From assembly GCF_018760735.1 (NCBI RefSeq), contig NZ_JAHHZN010000001.1:124001-188000 (forward strand): a stretch of 64,000 nt of DNA. The letters run 5' to 3'. This DNA comes from Hymenobacter piscis (GTDB lineage: Bacteria; Bacteroidota; Bacteroidia; Cytophagales; Hymenobacteraceae). A model generated the notes under the pieces. That model did not search any database. It was given only the letters and a program-made list of their open reading frames with translations, and was not told the DNA's origin. This document shows, piece after piece, positions 43,994 through 53,007 of the stretch (positions are counted from its first letter, which is position 1; each line of letters opens with the position of its first letter). A program made the position numbers and the translations under genes.

Positions 43994-44923
43994 CTAGGCC
44001 GCCGTAATCGGCAGCACGGCCGTGGCCGCCACCGAAGGCCGGCGGCTGCCCCGTTCAAAGGAATAATCAAGGCGGCCCAGATTGATACCGGCCCAGCCCA
44101 CCTGGTTGATGAGCGTGGCCCGGCCGTTGGGGCTGGCCACCGAATCGGGGGCCTCCAGGAACGTGTGGGTGTGGCCGCCTAGTATAAGGTCGATGCCGCT
44201 GACCTGGGCAGCCAGCTTACGGTCATCTATTTTGGCATTCTCGTATTTGTAGCCCAGGTGGGAAAGGCAGATGACCAGGTCGCACTTTTCGGCGCCCCGC
44301 AGTTTGGCCACCATGGTGTTGGCCGTGGCAATAGGATCGAGGTATTGGGTGGCCCCGAAGTTCTTGTCGGCCACCAGACCAGCCATTTCAATGCCCAGCC
44401 CGAACACGCCGATGCGGATGCCCTGCTTCTCGAATACCTTGTAGGGCTGGAATTTGCCGGCCAGAATGGTGTTGGAGAAGTCGTAGTTGGCAATCAGGAA
44501 GGGGAAGGTGGCGTTGGGCAGCTGCTTCTGGAGCCCCTCCAGGCCGTTGTCGAAATCGTGGTTGCCGAGGGTGCTGGCGTCGTAGGCCATCTGGCTCATG
44601 AGCTTGTACTCGAGCTCCCCCTGAAAGAAGTTGAAGTAGGGCGTGCCCTGCCAGATGTCGCCGGAATCAAGCAGCAGCACGTTGGGCTCCTGCCGGCGCA
44701 CCTGCTCAATGAGGGCCGCGCGCCGGGCCATACCGCCCAGCCCGGCCCACTGAGAGGCATTTTCGGGGAAGGGCTCGATGCGCGAGTGCATGTCGTTGGT
44801 GTGCAGAATAGTCAGGCGCACAGCCTTGCTGTCGGCGGTGGCGGCGGGCACGGCGCCCGCGCCCAAAACGCCCAACGAGGCGGCGCCCAGGCCGGTATAC
44901 TTCAGAAATTCGCGCCGATTCAT
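43994..44923 (-). CDS. Metallophosphatase, N-terminal domain of a split 5'-nucleotidase
   Basis: A 309-residue protein with a Tat-type signal (NRREFLKYTGLGAASLG) and a calcineurin-like phosphoesterase domain: LHTNDMHSR, DSGDIWQGTP, GNHDFDNG, and GGHTHTF supply the metal ligands. It matches the catalytic half of UshA-type 5'-nucleotidases and stops where the C-terminal substrate-binding domain would begin. That domain is coded by the next gene upstream, so the two proteins probably work together in the periplasm on nucleotides. The start is ATG at MNRRE (GTG one codon earlier is possible). It shares an operon with the C-terminal-domain gene. Confidence 0.93.
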   Translation of the reverse strand: MNRREFLKYTGLGAASLGVLGAGAVPAATADSKAVRLTILHTNDMHSRIEPFPENASQWAGLGGMARRAALIEQVRRQEPNVLLLDSGDIWQGTPYFNFFQGELEYKLMSQMAYDASTLGNHDFDNGLEGLQKQLPNATFPFLIANYDFSNTILAGKFQPYKVFEKQGIRIGVFGLGIEMAGLVADKNFGATQYLDPIATANTMVAKLRGAEKCDLVICLSHLGYKYENAKIDDRKLAAQVSGIDLILGGHTHTFLEAPDSVASPNGRATLINQVGWAGINLGRLDYSFERGSRRPSVAATAVLPITAA

Positions 44924-45070
44924 CACGGATTCTCGCTGATTAGGGTGATTATGCTGATGCGGAAATCCGCATAGAAATTAAAAGAAGAGGTGGAGCCAAC
45001 ACCCTCCGCTGCCGGAGCCCGCCCCGCCGCGCTGGCCGCACTACGGGAAAAGCGAGCCGGTACCGCCCCT

Positions 45071-45826
45071 TTACTTAACGCGGCCTTCCACGCGGGCCTC
45101 GATGGGCTTGCCCTGCTGGGTCTGCTCGCGGATGTAGTCGGCAATGGCTGTGCGCAGCAGCACGCCCGTACTGCGGGGCGTGAGCGTCTTGAAGAAGCTC
45201 ATACCGTCGCCGCCCCCGGCCAGGTAATCGGAAATGGCGATGGTGTAGGGTTGGGCCGGGTTGAAAGGCTGCCCGCCGATCAGGATGTTCTGAGGCTTGC
45301 CCTCGGGGCTGATGGAATAGGTAGCGCCCGAAACGGCCATCTTGATGCGGGCGGCGTAGCCGAAAAACTGCTCCACCACGCTACCGGGGGCCTCGAGCAC
45401 CACCAGCTCGTTTTCAAACGGCATCAGCTCGAACACCGAGCCCAGCGTGACGGTGCCGGCCGGAATGGGCGCGCGCAGGCCACCGTTCGACATCACGCCC
45501 AGAGCCACCGGCTGCCCCAGCTCGGTGCTGGCCCGCGCCCGCTGAATATCGCCCACGAAGTTGGACAGGGGCGATTCGCCGGAGTTTTTGGTGAGGGCTA
45601 CCGGGGCCGTGCCCAGCACGGCCGTCATCTGCTCCACCACCCGCTGGCGGTAGGGCGCGATGGTGGCTGCCGCCTGCGCGTTATCGGCCAGAGCAGCGCT
45701 AACGGGCTGGGCCGTTACGGGAGCCAGTTGTGCCTTGGCCTGGTAGGCCCCGCGCTGGCAGGCCGGCGCCAGGGCCACCGCAGCCAGCAGGCCCAGGGCC
45801 GCCACGCGGGAACGAAGAAAGTGCAT
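45071..45826 (-). CDS. 5'-nucleotidase C-terminal domain lipoprotein (separate half)
   Basis: A 251-residue protein with a lipobox (LAPAC), so it is membrane-anchored. The rest is the 5_nucleotid_C domain that in UshA follows the catalytic domain: SPLSNFVGDIQRARAST, GVMSNGGLRAPIPAGTVTLGSVFELMPFEN, AVSGATYSI, YTIAISDYLAGGGDGMSFF and the TGVLLRTAIADYIREQ end. It has no metal site of its own; it carries the substrate-binding segments. It is the first gene of a pair with the Tat-exported metallophosphatase 147 bases downstream. The ATG used begins the lipoprotein signal; longer readings add 51 unrelated residues. Confidence 0.92.
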   Translation of the reverse strand: MHFLRSRVAALGLLAAVALAPACQRGAYQAKAQLAPVTAQPVSAALADNAQAAATIAPYRQRVVEQMTAVLGTAPVALTKNSGESPLSNFVGDIQRARASTELGQPVALGVMSNGGLRAPIPAGTVTLGSVFELMPFENELVVLEAPGSVVEQFFGYAARIKMAVSGATYSISPEGKPQNILIGGQPFNPAQPYTIAISDYLAGGGDGMSFFKTLTPRSTGVLLRTAIADYIREQTQQGKPIEARVEGRVK

Positions 45827-46124
45827 CAGTTCAGAAAATTTGGGAAAGCAGGGGGGGCAAAGATACGGCAGCGCAAGCGGAGTTGGCTCTTGAAAAAGGG
45901 AACAGTGAATGGCAGCAATAATTTGCTCCCTCTCGCACGTACCAGGAGGTGTATCGCCCGGTATTCGACGAACCATCACCCAAGTACCGGAGCCACCCGC
46001 CTGCTCCGCAGCATTGGCACCCGACGCCAGCGCGCATACTGCTTCGGGCCGCTATGCGTGGGCTACTTCGCGCTGGTCCGAACTGTAAGCGTGCCCATCC
46101 TCTGACGCGGCGGTTAATGGCCTT
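45827..46124. other. Region between two minus-strand genes, with a promoter element
   Basis: About 300 bases without a convincing gene. On the minus strand TATCTTTG (45865 to 45858) lies 31 bases before the 5'-nucleotidase C-domain gene and is its likely -7 element. No inverted repeat of the family seen elsewhere is present. Confidence 0.5.
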
Positions 46125-47459
46125 TTACTTCGTCAGATCATAGCTCAGCAACAGCATATAGCGCGCAAGGTTAGTCCCCCCTTGTAACCCCCTGAATGAA
46201 TTAGTGCGCTCAAAACGAAGCTCTAGACTCACGTTTCGTTTGTTATCGTTTGCTGTCGTCATTCCCAGGCTACCCAAAAATCCGGTTTCCAACAAGGCAG
46301 CAACAAACAATGGCCGCCATTCACTATCAGACAGGGGTACCTCTCCCGGCTGATACACCCGGCGTACTTCGTAGCTGTTCTCCAGTTGAAAATTCGTCCC
46401 GAAGCCCACTTGGGCAAAGGGCCGAAATTGTCCAGTAGAGAGCGTGTATCGTACCAACAAAGGGGTGCGCAGCGTGCTGAGTTTACCCCGGTATTGATAC
46501 TGTTTTACACCGGCAGAAACGGATTGTCCCCCTGGCAAAACTGCACTTTCGTATTGCTGGGCATGGTAGAGGGCCTCGAACCGCAGAGCCAGTCGTGGAC
46601 TGATATTGTTGAGCGGCAGCTGAACACCCAGCCCGCCTACAGGCCGCGCTCCAGCCGTGATGTTGGCCGTTACCTTCTGATAAACCCTGTAGTCGTTTAG
46701 CTCAATCCGGCTACCGCCCATGCCGGCCACCAGCGTCAGCCGGATGCGGGCAGGCGGCGCGGCAGCCTGCGAGAAGGATTGCGGAGAACCCACACACTCG
46801 TTATAGCGCCGAACCAGCCGCGCTAATGGGTTCAGGTCGAACTGCACTTTCGTTACCTGCTCTTGCAGTGCCGGGCACTGCCGGGTAGCCGCTTGCAATA
46901 CATATCGAAAGGAGTTCTCTTGCCGGTCGTATGCCGCAAGGGTACCCGTGTTGTATTTTGGCGTAATCCCATTGTCATACAGGGCCTTACTGCCAATTAC
47001 CCTCTCCGTGCTCTTGTTCAACTCCAGCAATTGGCCCTCCGCCCCCCGCACATAGTAATGGGGAGTTGCCTGACGATCTTTCAGAAAGAACAGCGACAAC
47101 GAGCCGCTTACCACCATCTCCAGAAATACCGGTTGCCGAATGGAATCAATACGGGCGTCAAAAAACGACTTGTATTGAACCGAGTCGGCCAGCAGCACCA
47201 TTTCGGATTGGAAGCGGCGGCCTGGAAAACCATAGCCGCGCACCTGTTGAGGCTTATACTCGATAATATCCGCAGTAGGTGAAGACCGGTAACGCGTCAA
47301 TCGGCCATTGCGCAGACCGGCACGCGAATCTACCTCACCTCGCAGGGTATCACCGGCTAAAGTGACCACGTAGCCGGGCCGAAAATTGGTTTGGGCTTGA
47401 GCAGAGAGCCACCCCATCATCGTAAGAAACAGCACGAGTATTCTTTTGCTTATCAGCAT
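46125..47459 (-). CDS. Outer-membrane beta-barrel protein, unknown
   Basis: A 444-residue protein with a clean signal peptide (cleavage after AQAQ, near residue 22). The first half is a beta-rich domain (YVVTLAGDTLRGEVDSRAG; IIEYKPQQVRGYGFPGRRFQSE); the second half, from about residue 260, has alternating strands with aromatic ends (LRFEALYHAQQYES; RYTLSTGQFRPFAQVGFGTNF) like a PorT-type outer-membrane barrel. No specific name fits. The ATG at MLISKR is chosen for the signal peptide. A well-placed promoter lies upstream. G+C is somewhat lower than most neighbours. Confidence 0.85.
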   Translation of the reverse strand: MLISKRILVLFLTMMGWLSAQAQTNFRPGYVVTLAGDTLRGEVDSRAGLRNGRLTRYRSSPTADIIEYKPQQVRGYGFPGRRFQSEMVLLADSVQYKSFFDARIDSIRQPVFLEMVVSGSLSLFFLKDRQATPHYYVRGAEGQLLELNKSTERVIGSKALYDNGITPKYNTGTLAAYDRQENSFRYVLQAATRQCPALQEQVTKVQFDLNPLARLVRRYNECVGSPQSFSQAAAPPARIRLTLVAGMGGSRIELNDYRVYQKVTANITAGARPVGGLGVQLPLNNISPRLALRFEALYHAQQYESAVLPGGQSVSAGVKQYQYRGKLSTLRTPLLVRYTLSTGQFRPFAQVGFGTNFQLENSYEVRRVYQPGEVPLSDSEWRPLFVAALLETGFLGSLGMTTANDNKRNVSLELRFERTNSFRGLQGGTNLARYMLLLSYDLTK

Positions 47460-47514
47460 ATCGGGTAATAATGGTTTGGTTGCTCGAGTTAAGTAGCATT
47501 CGGACAGGGAGCAG

Positions 47515-47547
47515 CAAAGGTACACTCCGCTTCCGCCACCGCCAAAA
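47515..47547 (-). promoter_or_regulatory. Promoter of the outer-membrane barrel gene
   Basis: On the minus strand TTTTG (47547 to 47543), 20 bases, then TACCTTTG (47522 to 47515). This is the closest match to the Bacteroidota consensus in the window; the leader would be about 50 bases. Confidence 0.8.
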
Positions 47548-47569
47548 GCCGCATTCGCCCCCGAACCAG

Positions 47570-47577
47570 TATCTTTA
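47570..47577 (+). promoter_or_regulatory. Possible -7 element for mutA
   Basis: TATCTTTA, one base off TAnnTTTG, 48 bases before the ATG. No clear -33 element. Confidence 0.35.
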
Positions 47578-47625
47578 GCCCCGGCCTCCGGGCCCGTCGT
47601 TTTCCCACCCCACCCCGCTGCTTTT

Positions 47626-49413
47626 ATGGCCGATTCGCCCCTACCCGTGCCGGTTTCCTTTGCTGAGTTCCCCGCCGTTACCACTGCCCAGTGGCAGGAG
47701 CGCCTGGCCCGCGACCTGAAAGGCCAGGACCCCGCCACCCTTACCTGGCAGACACTCGACGGCTTTCCGGTAGCTCCCTTCTACCACCAGGAAGCCCTGC
47801 AGGAGCTGGGCGGTGCCCCGGCCCCGCAGGTACGCCCCGAAGCTGCCTGGCGCAACGTGCCGACCTACGTGGTGCCCGCCCTCGACCGGGGGCACGCGGC
47901 CATCGACCGGGCGGCGGCGGCCCTGGCCCTGGGGGCCGAGGGGGCGCACTTTGTGCTGGCTCACACCGAAGGCTTCGACGTAGCTTACCTCTTGCGGCAG
48001 ATTCCGCTGGCCGAAACCTACGTGGGCTACTCGGTGCGCGGGGGCGCGGCCGCGCTGCTGGAGCAACTTTCCGCTGCCGGCGTAGCCCTGCGCGGCTTCC
48101 TGGTGTCCGACCCCATTACCCAGCACGCTCCCAACCTGGCCGCCCAGCAGCAGGAGCTGCGGGCCGTGGTGGCGGCCAGCCGGGCCTGGCCGGAGTTCCG
48201 GGCTCTGGGAATTGATGCAGCGTACTATGGCAACCGCGGCGCCACGGCCACCCAGCAGCTGGCCTTCGCCCTGAGTACGGCTGCCGCCTACCTGAGCACC
48301 CTGCCCACCGATGACCTACCGCTGGCCGAGGTGGCCGCCGCCCTGCACCTGCACGTGGCCGTGGCGCCCAACTACTTCTTTGAAATAGCCAAGCTGCGGG
48401 CCGCCCGCCGGCTCTGGACTACCCTGCTGCACGCCTACGGCCTGCCGGCGGAAGTAGCCCAGCACCTGACCATTTTCGCCAGCACCGCCACCTGGAGCCA
48501 GACCACCCTCGACCCGCACACCAACCTGCTGCGCGTGACCACCGAGGCCATGAGCGCCGTGCTGGGCGGGGCCGATGCCCTGAGCGTGGGCACCTTCGAC
48601 AGCCTGTTTCACGCCCCCAACGAGTTTGCCGAGCGCCTGGCCCGCAACCTGCCTATTCTGCTGCGCGAAGAAGCTTACCTGGGCCACGTGCAGGACCCGG
48701 CGGCCGGCTCCTTTTACCTCGAAACCCTCACCGATACGCTGGCCCGCGAAGCCTGGGCCCTGTTCCAGCAGATAGAAACGGCTGGCGGGCTGCCCGCCGC
48801 CACCGGCCTCGTGCTGGGCCAGCTGCACGCCTCGGCCCAGGCCCAGTTCCGGCGCATTGCCAGCGGCGAGCAGGTGGTAGTGGGTACCAACCGCTACCAG
48901 AACGCCCAGGAGCAGTTCGACTACAACCCCAAACGCCTGCTGCGGAGCCAGGAATTCGACAGCACCCGGGCCGCCTACCCCACCGAAGTGCTGCGCCTGG
49001 CCACGGCCCTGCACTTTGAGCGCCGGGAGAAAAAGAAGAAGCGCGCCGCTTTGGTGCTGCTGGGCGCGCACACCAACCAGCTCATCCTCGACTCCTTCCT
49101 GCGCACCCTCCCGGCCCTGGAGCGGCCCGAACTGCGCCAGTCCCACCCCGAGGGCACCTTGTCGGTGCTGTTTTCCTCGTTTGAGCAAGCCACGCTCATG
49201 TACGCCACCCCCGAGCAGTTCGGCCGCCTGGCCCGGGCCATCAACCAGGTGCCGCTCGACGAGCCCAACTTTGTTCCTTCTGCCCTGCTCACCGCCGACC
49301 TGGCTACCATGCAGGAGGCTGTGCAGCTATTCGGCCTCAGGGAATTCTCCGTGCAAGGCTACAGCACCGAGGACGTACTGGCCCGGCTGCAGGGGAAAGG
49401 AGTTAAAAATTAA
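47626..49413 (+). CDS. mutA: Methylmalonyl-CoA mutase small (beta) subunit
   Basis: A 595-residue subunit that pairs with MutB. It has the mutase barrel fold but lacks a working active site and cobalamin-binding motif, as in all beta subunits: no DxHxxG is present, where MutB has one. Recognisable segments are ARDLKGQDPATLTWQTLDGF, YFFEIAKLRAARRLWTTLL, RVTTEAMSAVLGGADAL, VQDPAAGSFYLETLTD and GTNRYQNAQEQ. With MutB it interconverts methylmalonyl-CoA and succinyl-CoA. The last codons run into a TTAAAAATTAAAAG-type repeat. It is the first gene of the mutA-mutB operon, with mutB 153 bases downstream. Confidence 0.95.
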   Translation: MADSPLPVPVSFAEFPAVTTAQWQERLARDLKGQDPATLTWQTLDGFPVAPFYHQEALQELGGAPAPQVRPEAAWRNVPTYVVPALDRGHAAIDRAAAALALGAEGAHFVLAHTEGFDVAYLLRQIPLAETYVGYSVRGGAAALLEQLSAAGVALRGFLVSDPITQHAPNLAAQQQELRAVVAASRAWPEFRALGIDAAYYGNRGATATQQLAFALSTAAAYLSTLPTDDLPLAEVAAALHLHVAVAPNYFFEIAKLRAARRLWTTLLHAYGLPAEVAQHLTIFASTATWSQTTLDPHTNLLRVTTEAMSAVLGGADALSVGTFDSLFHAPNEFAERLARNLPILLREEAYLGHVQDPAAGSFYLETLTDTLAREAWALFQQIETAGGLPAATGLVLGQLHASAQAQFRRIASGEQVVVGTNRYQNAQEQFDYNPKRLLRSQEFDSTRAAYPTEVLRLATALHFERREKKKKRAALVLLGAHTNQLILDSFLRTLPALERPELRQSHPEGTLSVLFSSFEQATLMYATPEQFGRLARAINQVPLDEPNFVPSALLTADLATMQEAVQLFGLREFSVQGYSTEDVLARLQGKGVKN

Positions 49414-49566
49414 AAGTGAAAGATTAAAAATAGCCTTCCCACCCCACCCGTTCACTTTGGCGAATTGAGAAGCTGGATGAGGAAGTGCCCGACGCTCAGC
49501 AGAGCCCCGTACGCGGCAGCAGATTCCTCGTTTTTTAATTCTTAATTCTCAATTTTTAATTCAAAA
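49414..49566. repeat. A+T-rich inverted repeat between mutA and mutB
   Basis: TTAAAAATTAAAAGTGAAAG at the left and TTTTTTAATTCTTAATTCTC/AATTTTTAATTC at the right form loosely matched inverted arms made of ATTAAAAA-type units. It spans the whole gap and touches the last mutA codons and the mutB start. Confidence 0.65.
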
Positions 49567-51822
49567 ATGCGCCCCGACTTCTCCCGGATTGCCTACGACG
49601 CGGCCCAGCTGCCCACTCCCCACGCCGACACCGCTAACGCCCCTACCACGCCCGAGGGCATCACGCTCAAGCCGTTCTACACCGCCCACGATGTGCAGCA
49701 CCTGAGTCACCTGGGCTTCGGGGCAGGCATCGCGCCCTTTCTGCGGGGGCCCTACAGCTCCATGTACGTGCAGAAACCCTGGACCATCCGCCAGTACGCG
49801 GGCTTCAGCACGGCCGAGGAAAGCAACGCCTTCTACCGCCGCAACCTGGCCGGCGGCCAGAAGGGCCTCTCGGTGGCCTTTGACCTGGCCACCCACCGGG
49901 GCTACGACTCCGACCACCCGCGGGTGGTGGGCGACGTGGGCAAAGCCGGCGTGGCCATCGATTCGGTGGAGGACATGAAGCTGCTCTTCGACCAGATTCC
50001 GCTCGACCAGATGTCGGTGAGCATGACTATGAACGGGGCCGTGCTGCCGATTATGGCCTTTTACATTGTGGCGGCCGAGGAACAGGGTGTGTCTCCTGAA
50101 AAGCTGGCGGGCACCATTCAGAACGATATTCTGAAGGAGTTCATGGTGCGCAACACCTACATCTACCCGCCCCTGCCGAGCATGCGCATCATTGCCGATA
50201 TTTTCGAGTACACGGCCGCCCACATGCCTAAGTTCAACTCCATCAGCATCTCGGGCTACCACATGCAGGAGGCCGGGGCCACGGCCGATATCGAGCTGGC
50301 CTACACCCTGGCCGACGGCCTGGAGTACGTGCGGGCCGGGCTGGCCGCGGGCCTGAAGATTGACGATTTCGCGCCCCGGCTGTCGTTTTTCTGGGCCATT
50401 GGCATGAACCACTTCATGGAAATTGCCAAGCTCCGGGCCGGGCGCCTGCTCTGGGCCAAGCTCATCCGGCAGTTCAACCCCCAGAACCCGAAAAGCCTGG
50501 CCCTGCGCACCCACTGCCAGACTTCGGGCTACTCGCTCACCGAGCAGGACCCGTTCAATAACGTGGCCCGCACGGCCGTGGAGGCGCTGGCGGCCGTGCT
50601 CGGCGGCACCCAAAGCCTGCACACCAACGCCCTCGACGAGGCCATTGCCCTGCCCACCGACTTCTCGGCCCGCATTGCCCGCAACACCCAGCTCTACCTC
50701 CAGCACGAAACCGACGTGACCCGCGTGGTGGACCCCTGGGGCGGCTCCTACTACGTAGAAACCCTCACCCACGAACTGGCCGACAAAGCCTGGGCTCTGA
50801 TGCAGGAAGTGGAGGAGCTCGGCGGCATGGCCAAGGCCATCGAAACCGGCCTGCCCAAAATGCGCATCGAGGAAGCCGCCGCCCGCAAGCAGGCCCGCAT
50901 CGACTCGAACAAGGAAATTGTGGTGGGCGTGAACAAGTACCGCCCCAGCGAGGAGCAGCAAATCGACGTGCTCGACATCGACAACGCCGCCGTACGAGAG
51001 TCGCAGATTGCCCGCCTGCAAGCCACCAAAGCCGCCCGCGACGAAGCCGCCGTGCAGGCGGCCCTGGCGGCCCTGACGGAAGCCGCCCAACGTGGCCTCC
51101 CCCCTCAGCCCCCTCTCCAGGGGGAGAGGGGGAGCCAGACGACAGCACAGCCGGAGCAGGCTCCCCCCTCTCCCACCGGAGAGGGGGGCCGGGGGGGTGA
51201 GGCCACCGCCGGAACGACGGAGGCTGAAAACGGCAACCTGCTGGCCCTGGCCGTAAATGCCGCCCGCCTGCGCGCCACGCTGGGCGAAATTTCGGATGCT
51301 CTGGAAAAGGTGTACGGTCGCCACCAGGCTACCATCCGGGCTATTTCGGGCGTGTATTCCCAGGAGATGAGCTACGACGAGCAGTTTGCCAAGGCCCGCG
51401 AGGCCGCCGATGCCTTCGCCGTCCGCGAAGGCCGCCGCCCCCGCATGATGGTGGCCAAAATGGGCCAGGACGGCCACGACCGGGGCTCCAAAATCATTGC
51501 CACCTCCTTCGCCGACGTGGGCTTCGACGTAGACATTGCCCCCCTGTTCCAGACACCCGACGAAGTGGCCCGCCAAGCCGCCGAGAACGACGTGCACGTG
51601 GTGGGCGTGAGCAGCCTCGCCGCCGGCCACAAAACCCTGATTCCGCAGCTGCTCGCGGAGCTCAAGCAGCTCGACCGCGAGGATATCCTCGTCATTGCCG
51701 GCGGCGTCATCCCGGCCCAGGACTACCAGTTCCTCTACGATGCCGGAGTAGCCGGCGTCTACGGCCCCGGAACGGTCATTGCCGTGGCGGCCCAGGAGAT
51801 TCTGGAGAAGCTGGGGGAGTGA
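49567..51822 (+). CDS. mutB: Methylmalonyl-CoA mutase large (alpha) subunit, with in-frame repeat insertion
   Basis: A 751-residue catalytic subunit. The TIM-barrel half has [56 protein letters not shown] [10 protein letters not shown], and [29 protein letters not shown]; the B12 domain begins near residue 615 with [19 protein letters not shown] (the DxHxxG cobalamin-binding motif), then [11 protein letters not shown]. Between them, near residues 510-546, is a 37-residue stretch ([13 protein letters not shown]...[10 protein letters not shown]) coded by a palindromic REP-type element; without it the length would be 714, the length of E. coli Sbm. The stretch should form a flexible linker and is probably tolerated. 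Confidence 0.96.
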   Translation: MRPDFSRIAYDAAQLPTPHADTANAPTTPEGITLKPFYTAHDVQHLSHLGFGAGIAPFLRGPYSSMYVQKPWTIRQYAGFSTAEESNAFYRRNLAGGQKGLSVAFDLATHRGYDSDHPRVVGDVGKAGVAIDSVEDMKLLFDQIPLDQMSVSMTMNGAVLPIMAFYIVAAEEQGVSPEKLAGTIQNDILKEFMVRNTYIYPPLPSMRIIADIFEYTAAHMPKFNSISISGYHMQEAGATADIELAYTLADGLEYVRAGLAAGLKIDDFAPRLSFFWAIGMNHFMEIAKLRAGRLLWAKLIRQFNPQNPKSLALRTHCQTSGYSLTEQDPFNNVARTAVEALAAVLGGTQSLHTNALDEAIALPTDFSARIARNTQLYLQHETDVTRVVDPWGGSYYVETLTHELADKAWALMQEVEELGGMAKAIETGLPKMRIEEAAARKQARIDSNKEIVVGVNKYRPSEEQQIDVLDIDNAAVRESQIARLQATKAARDEAAVQAALAALTEAAQRGLPPQPPLQGERGSQTTAQPEQAPPSPTGEGGRGGEATAGTTEAENGNLLALAVNAARLRATLGEISDALEKVYGRHQATIRAISGVYSQEMSYDEQFAKAREAADAFAVREGRRPRMMVAKMGQDGHDRGSKIIATSFADVGFDVDIAPLFQTPDEVARQAAENDVHVVGVSSLAAGHKTLIPQLLAELKQLDREDILVIAGGVIPAQDYQFLYDAGVAGVYGPGTVIAVAAQEILEKLGE
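51094..51204. repeat. BIME-like element inside mutB
   Basis: Two inverted copies of a REP-type hairpin (each CCCCTCTCC...GGAGAGGGG) form a 111-bp element, a multiple of three, so it keeps the reading frame. The outer ends are GGCCTCCCCCCTCAGCCC (51094-51111) and the matching complement at 51178-51204. Confidence 0.88.
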
Positions 51823-51826
51823 AATA

Positions 51827-51865
51827 GAAAAAGGCACCAGGATAAATACCTGGTGCCTTCTTTAT
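51827..51865. terminator. Intrinsic terminator after mutB
   Basis: AAGGCACCAGG/CCTGGTGCCTT with a 7-base loop and T-rich flank, 9 bases past mutB and overlapping the end of the opposite-strand lipoprotein gene. Confidence 0.85.
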
Positions 51866-52416
51866 TGTACTGTTATATTGAAATTGGCCTCAATATCTAT
51901 GGAGCCAGGGCTAAGAGTACCATCCTTTAAACCCGGCTGATGTTTTAAAGTAATTTTTAGTGGAATGACACCTGAATTTCCTGTTTTAAAGCTAATGGCA
52001 CCGTCATATATTCTTCCACGGGTGTCAAGTTGATGCTTAGTTATTGTCCATAGAGAAGCATTCCCAGGTTGATAAAAAAAGGCATGATCGTCCATTTCGT
52101 TCTTGATTTCATCAGTCATGAACTGGCCACTTCCTATTACCCCTGCCTCGTTAGCCAATTGCACCCAAGCAATATAATCTGTGTTCGGCATTAGAGTCAT
52201 AGAGCCAGATAGCCTGGGTGGATTGCCACCTAATCCGTCCCAGTCCCTCCATTCCAGAGTTTGTGAGGAAGCTCCTGGGTCCAAAGTAGAACAAGCAAAA
52301 TACATAGTATTCATTGGCTCATTTTCCTTATTCTTTGGTGAGGCTTCTTCTTTAGAACCACAGCCCCAAATAATACATACAATGACGTATAGGGTGAAAT
52401 TTGAGAGTTTTTTCAT
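51862..52416 (-). CDS. Lipoprotein of a Bacteroidota-specific family, A+T-rich
   Basis: A 184-residue lipoprotein (lipobox IIWGC, cysteine near residue 19). Two stretches, TLEWRDWDGLGGNPPRLSG and LKITLKHQPGLKDGTLSPGS, resemble Bacteroidota lipoproteins annotated as a type-1 periplasmic-binding-fold-like family of unknown role; the D-x-D-x-x-GG pattern is part of that resemblance. The start is the ATG at MKKLSNFTLY; the longer ORF adds 27 residues. The DNA is strikingly A+T-rich (22 of 60 bases G+C in the line at 52321-52380), unlike almost every neighbour, so it may be a recent arrival. It is divergent from the next gene. Confidence 0.8.
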   Translation of the reverse strand: MKKLSNFTLYVIVCIIWGCGSKEEASPKNKENEPMNTMYFACSTLDPGASSQTLEWRDWDGLGGNPPRLSGSMTLMPNTDYIAWVQLANEAGVIGSGQFMTDEIKNEMDDHAFFYQPGNASLWTITKHQLDTRGRIYDGAISFKTGNSGVIPLKITLKHQPGLKDGTLSPGSIDIEANFNITVQ

Positions 52417-52489
52417 GTCATAAATGCATATTCCCTTTTGCGTAAAGATATAAATTATACCCTCATGTTCCGACTCTAAATGAAGCAGA

Positions 52490-52921
52490 ATGTCCATCCC
52501 CGAAACCGACCAACTAGACGCCGATATTGATTACTTCGCCACTGATGCGGCCGGCCACATCCTGCACGTAGCGTCCGGGGGCGGGCAGTTGCCGGAGTCG
52601 GTGGCGGCTTCGCAGGAGGCGTTGCTGGCGCTGCATCAGCATTTCCTGCTGCGGCCCGAAACTAGGGCGGCGCAGCTGGCGGACGGCGCCAATCCGGCCG
52701 AAGCCTCCGGCGCGGCCCGCTACGCCCGGCGGGGGATGTTCTCGTTCGCCAAAATCAACCTCCATGCCCCCACCGATACGCAGTACCGGCTGGTGGCCCG
52801 GCCGGCGGTGCCGTTGCTGCTAGCCGACTTGCCCCAGGAACTGGCCGCCGAACTGGCCCGCACTCGCCTGCCCGGCGCCGTGGCCGGCCTCACCGAACTC
52901 AGCAGCACCGCTATCCTGTAA
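52490..52921 (+). CDS. Hypothetical cytoplasmic protein
   Basis: A 143-residue protein I do not recognise. It begins MSIPETDQLDADIDYFATDAAGHILHVASGG, a start with alternating strands like a small regulatory or sensing protein, followed by an Ala/Leu-rich helix pair and AKINLHAPTDTQYRLVARP. There is no signal peptide or membrane segment. Evidence for being real: a complete frame with normal local codon use, ATG, and a terminator just downstream. It starts 74 bases from the divergent A+T-rich lipoprotein gene. Confidence 0.7.
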   Translation: MSIPETDQLDADIDYFATDAAGHILHVASGGGQLPESVAASQEALLALHQHFLLRPETRAAQLADGANPAEASGAARYARRGMFSFAKINLHAPTDTQYRLVARPAVPLLLADLPQELAAELARTRLPGAVAGLTELSSTAIL

Positions 52922-52944
52922 ACCGGAGCCCCTGTCGCCGCCGC

Positions 52945-52996
52945 AAACTGCAACGCCCCGCTCGTCGGTAAACCGGCGGGCGGGGCGTTGCAGTTT
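52945..52996. terminator. Bidirectional terminator
   Basis: A 17-bp stem (AAACTGCAACGCCCCGC and complement) with an 18-base loop, between convergent genes. Confidence 0.8.
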
Positions 52997-53007
52997 CGGG
53001 GGGCGAG

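Noticed and set aside
47626..49413. MutA as a broken MutB copy
   Set aside because: Lack of the DxHxxG motif is normal for the beta subunit; the gene is intact and lies next to a full MutB.
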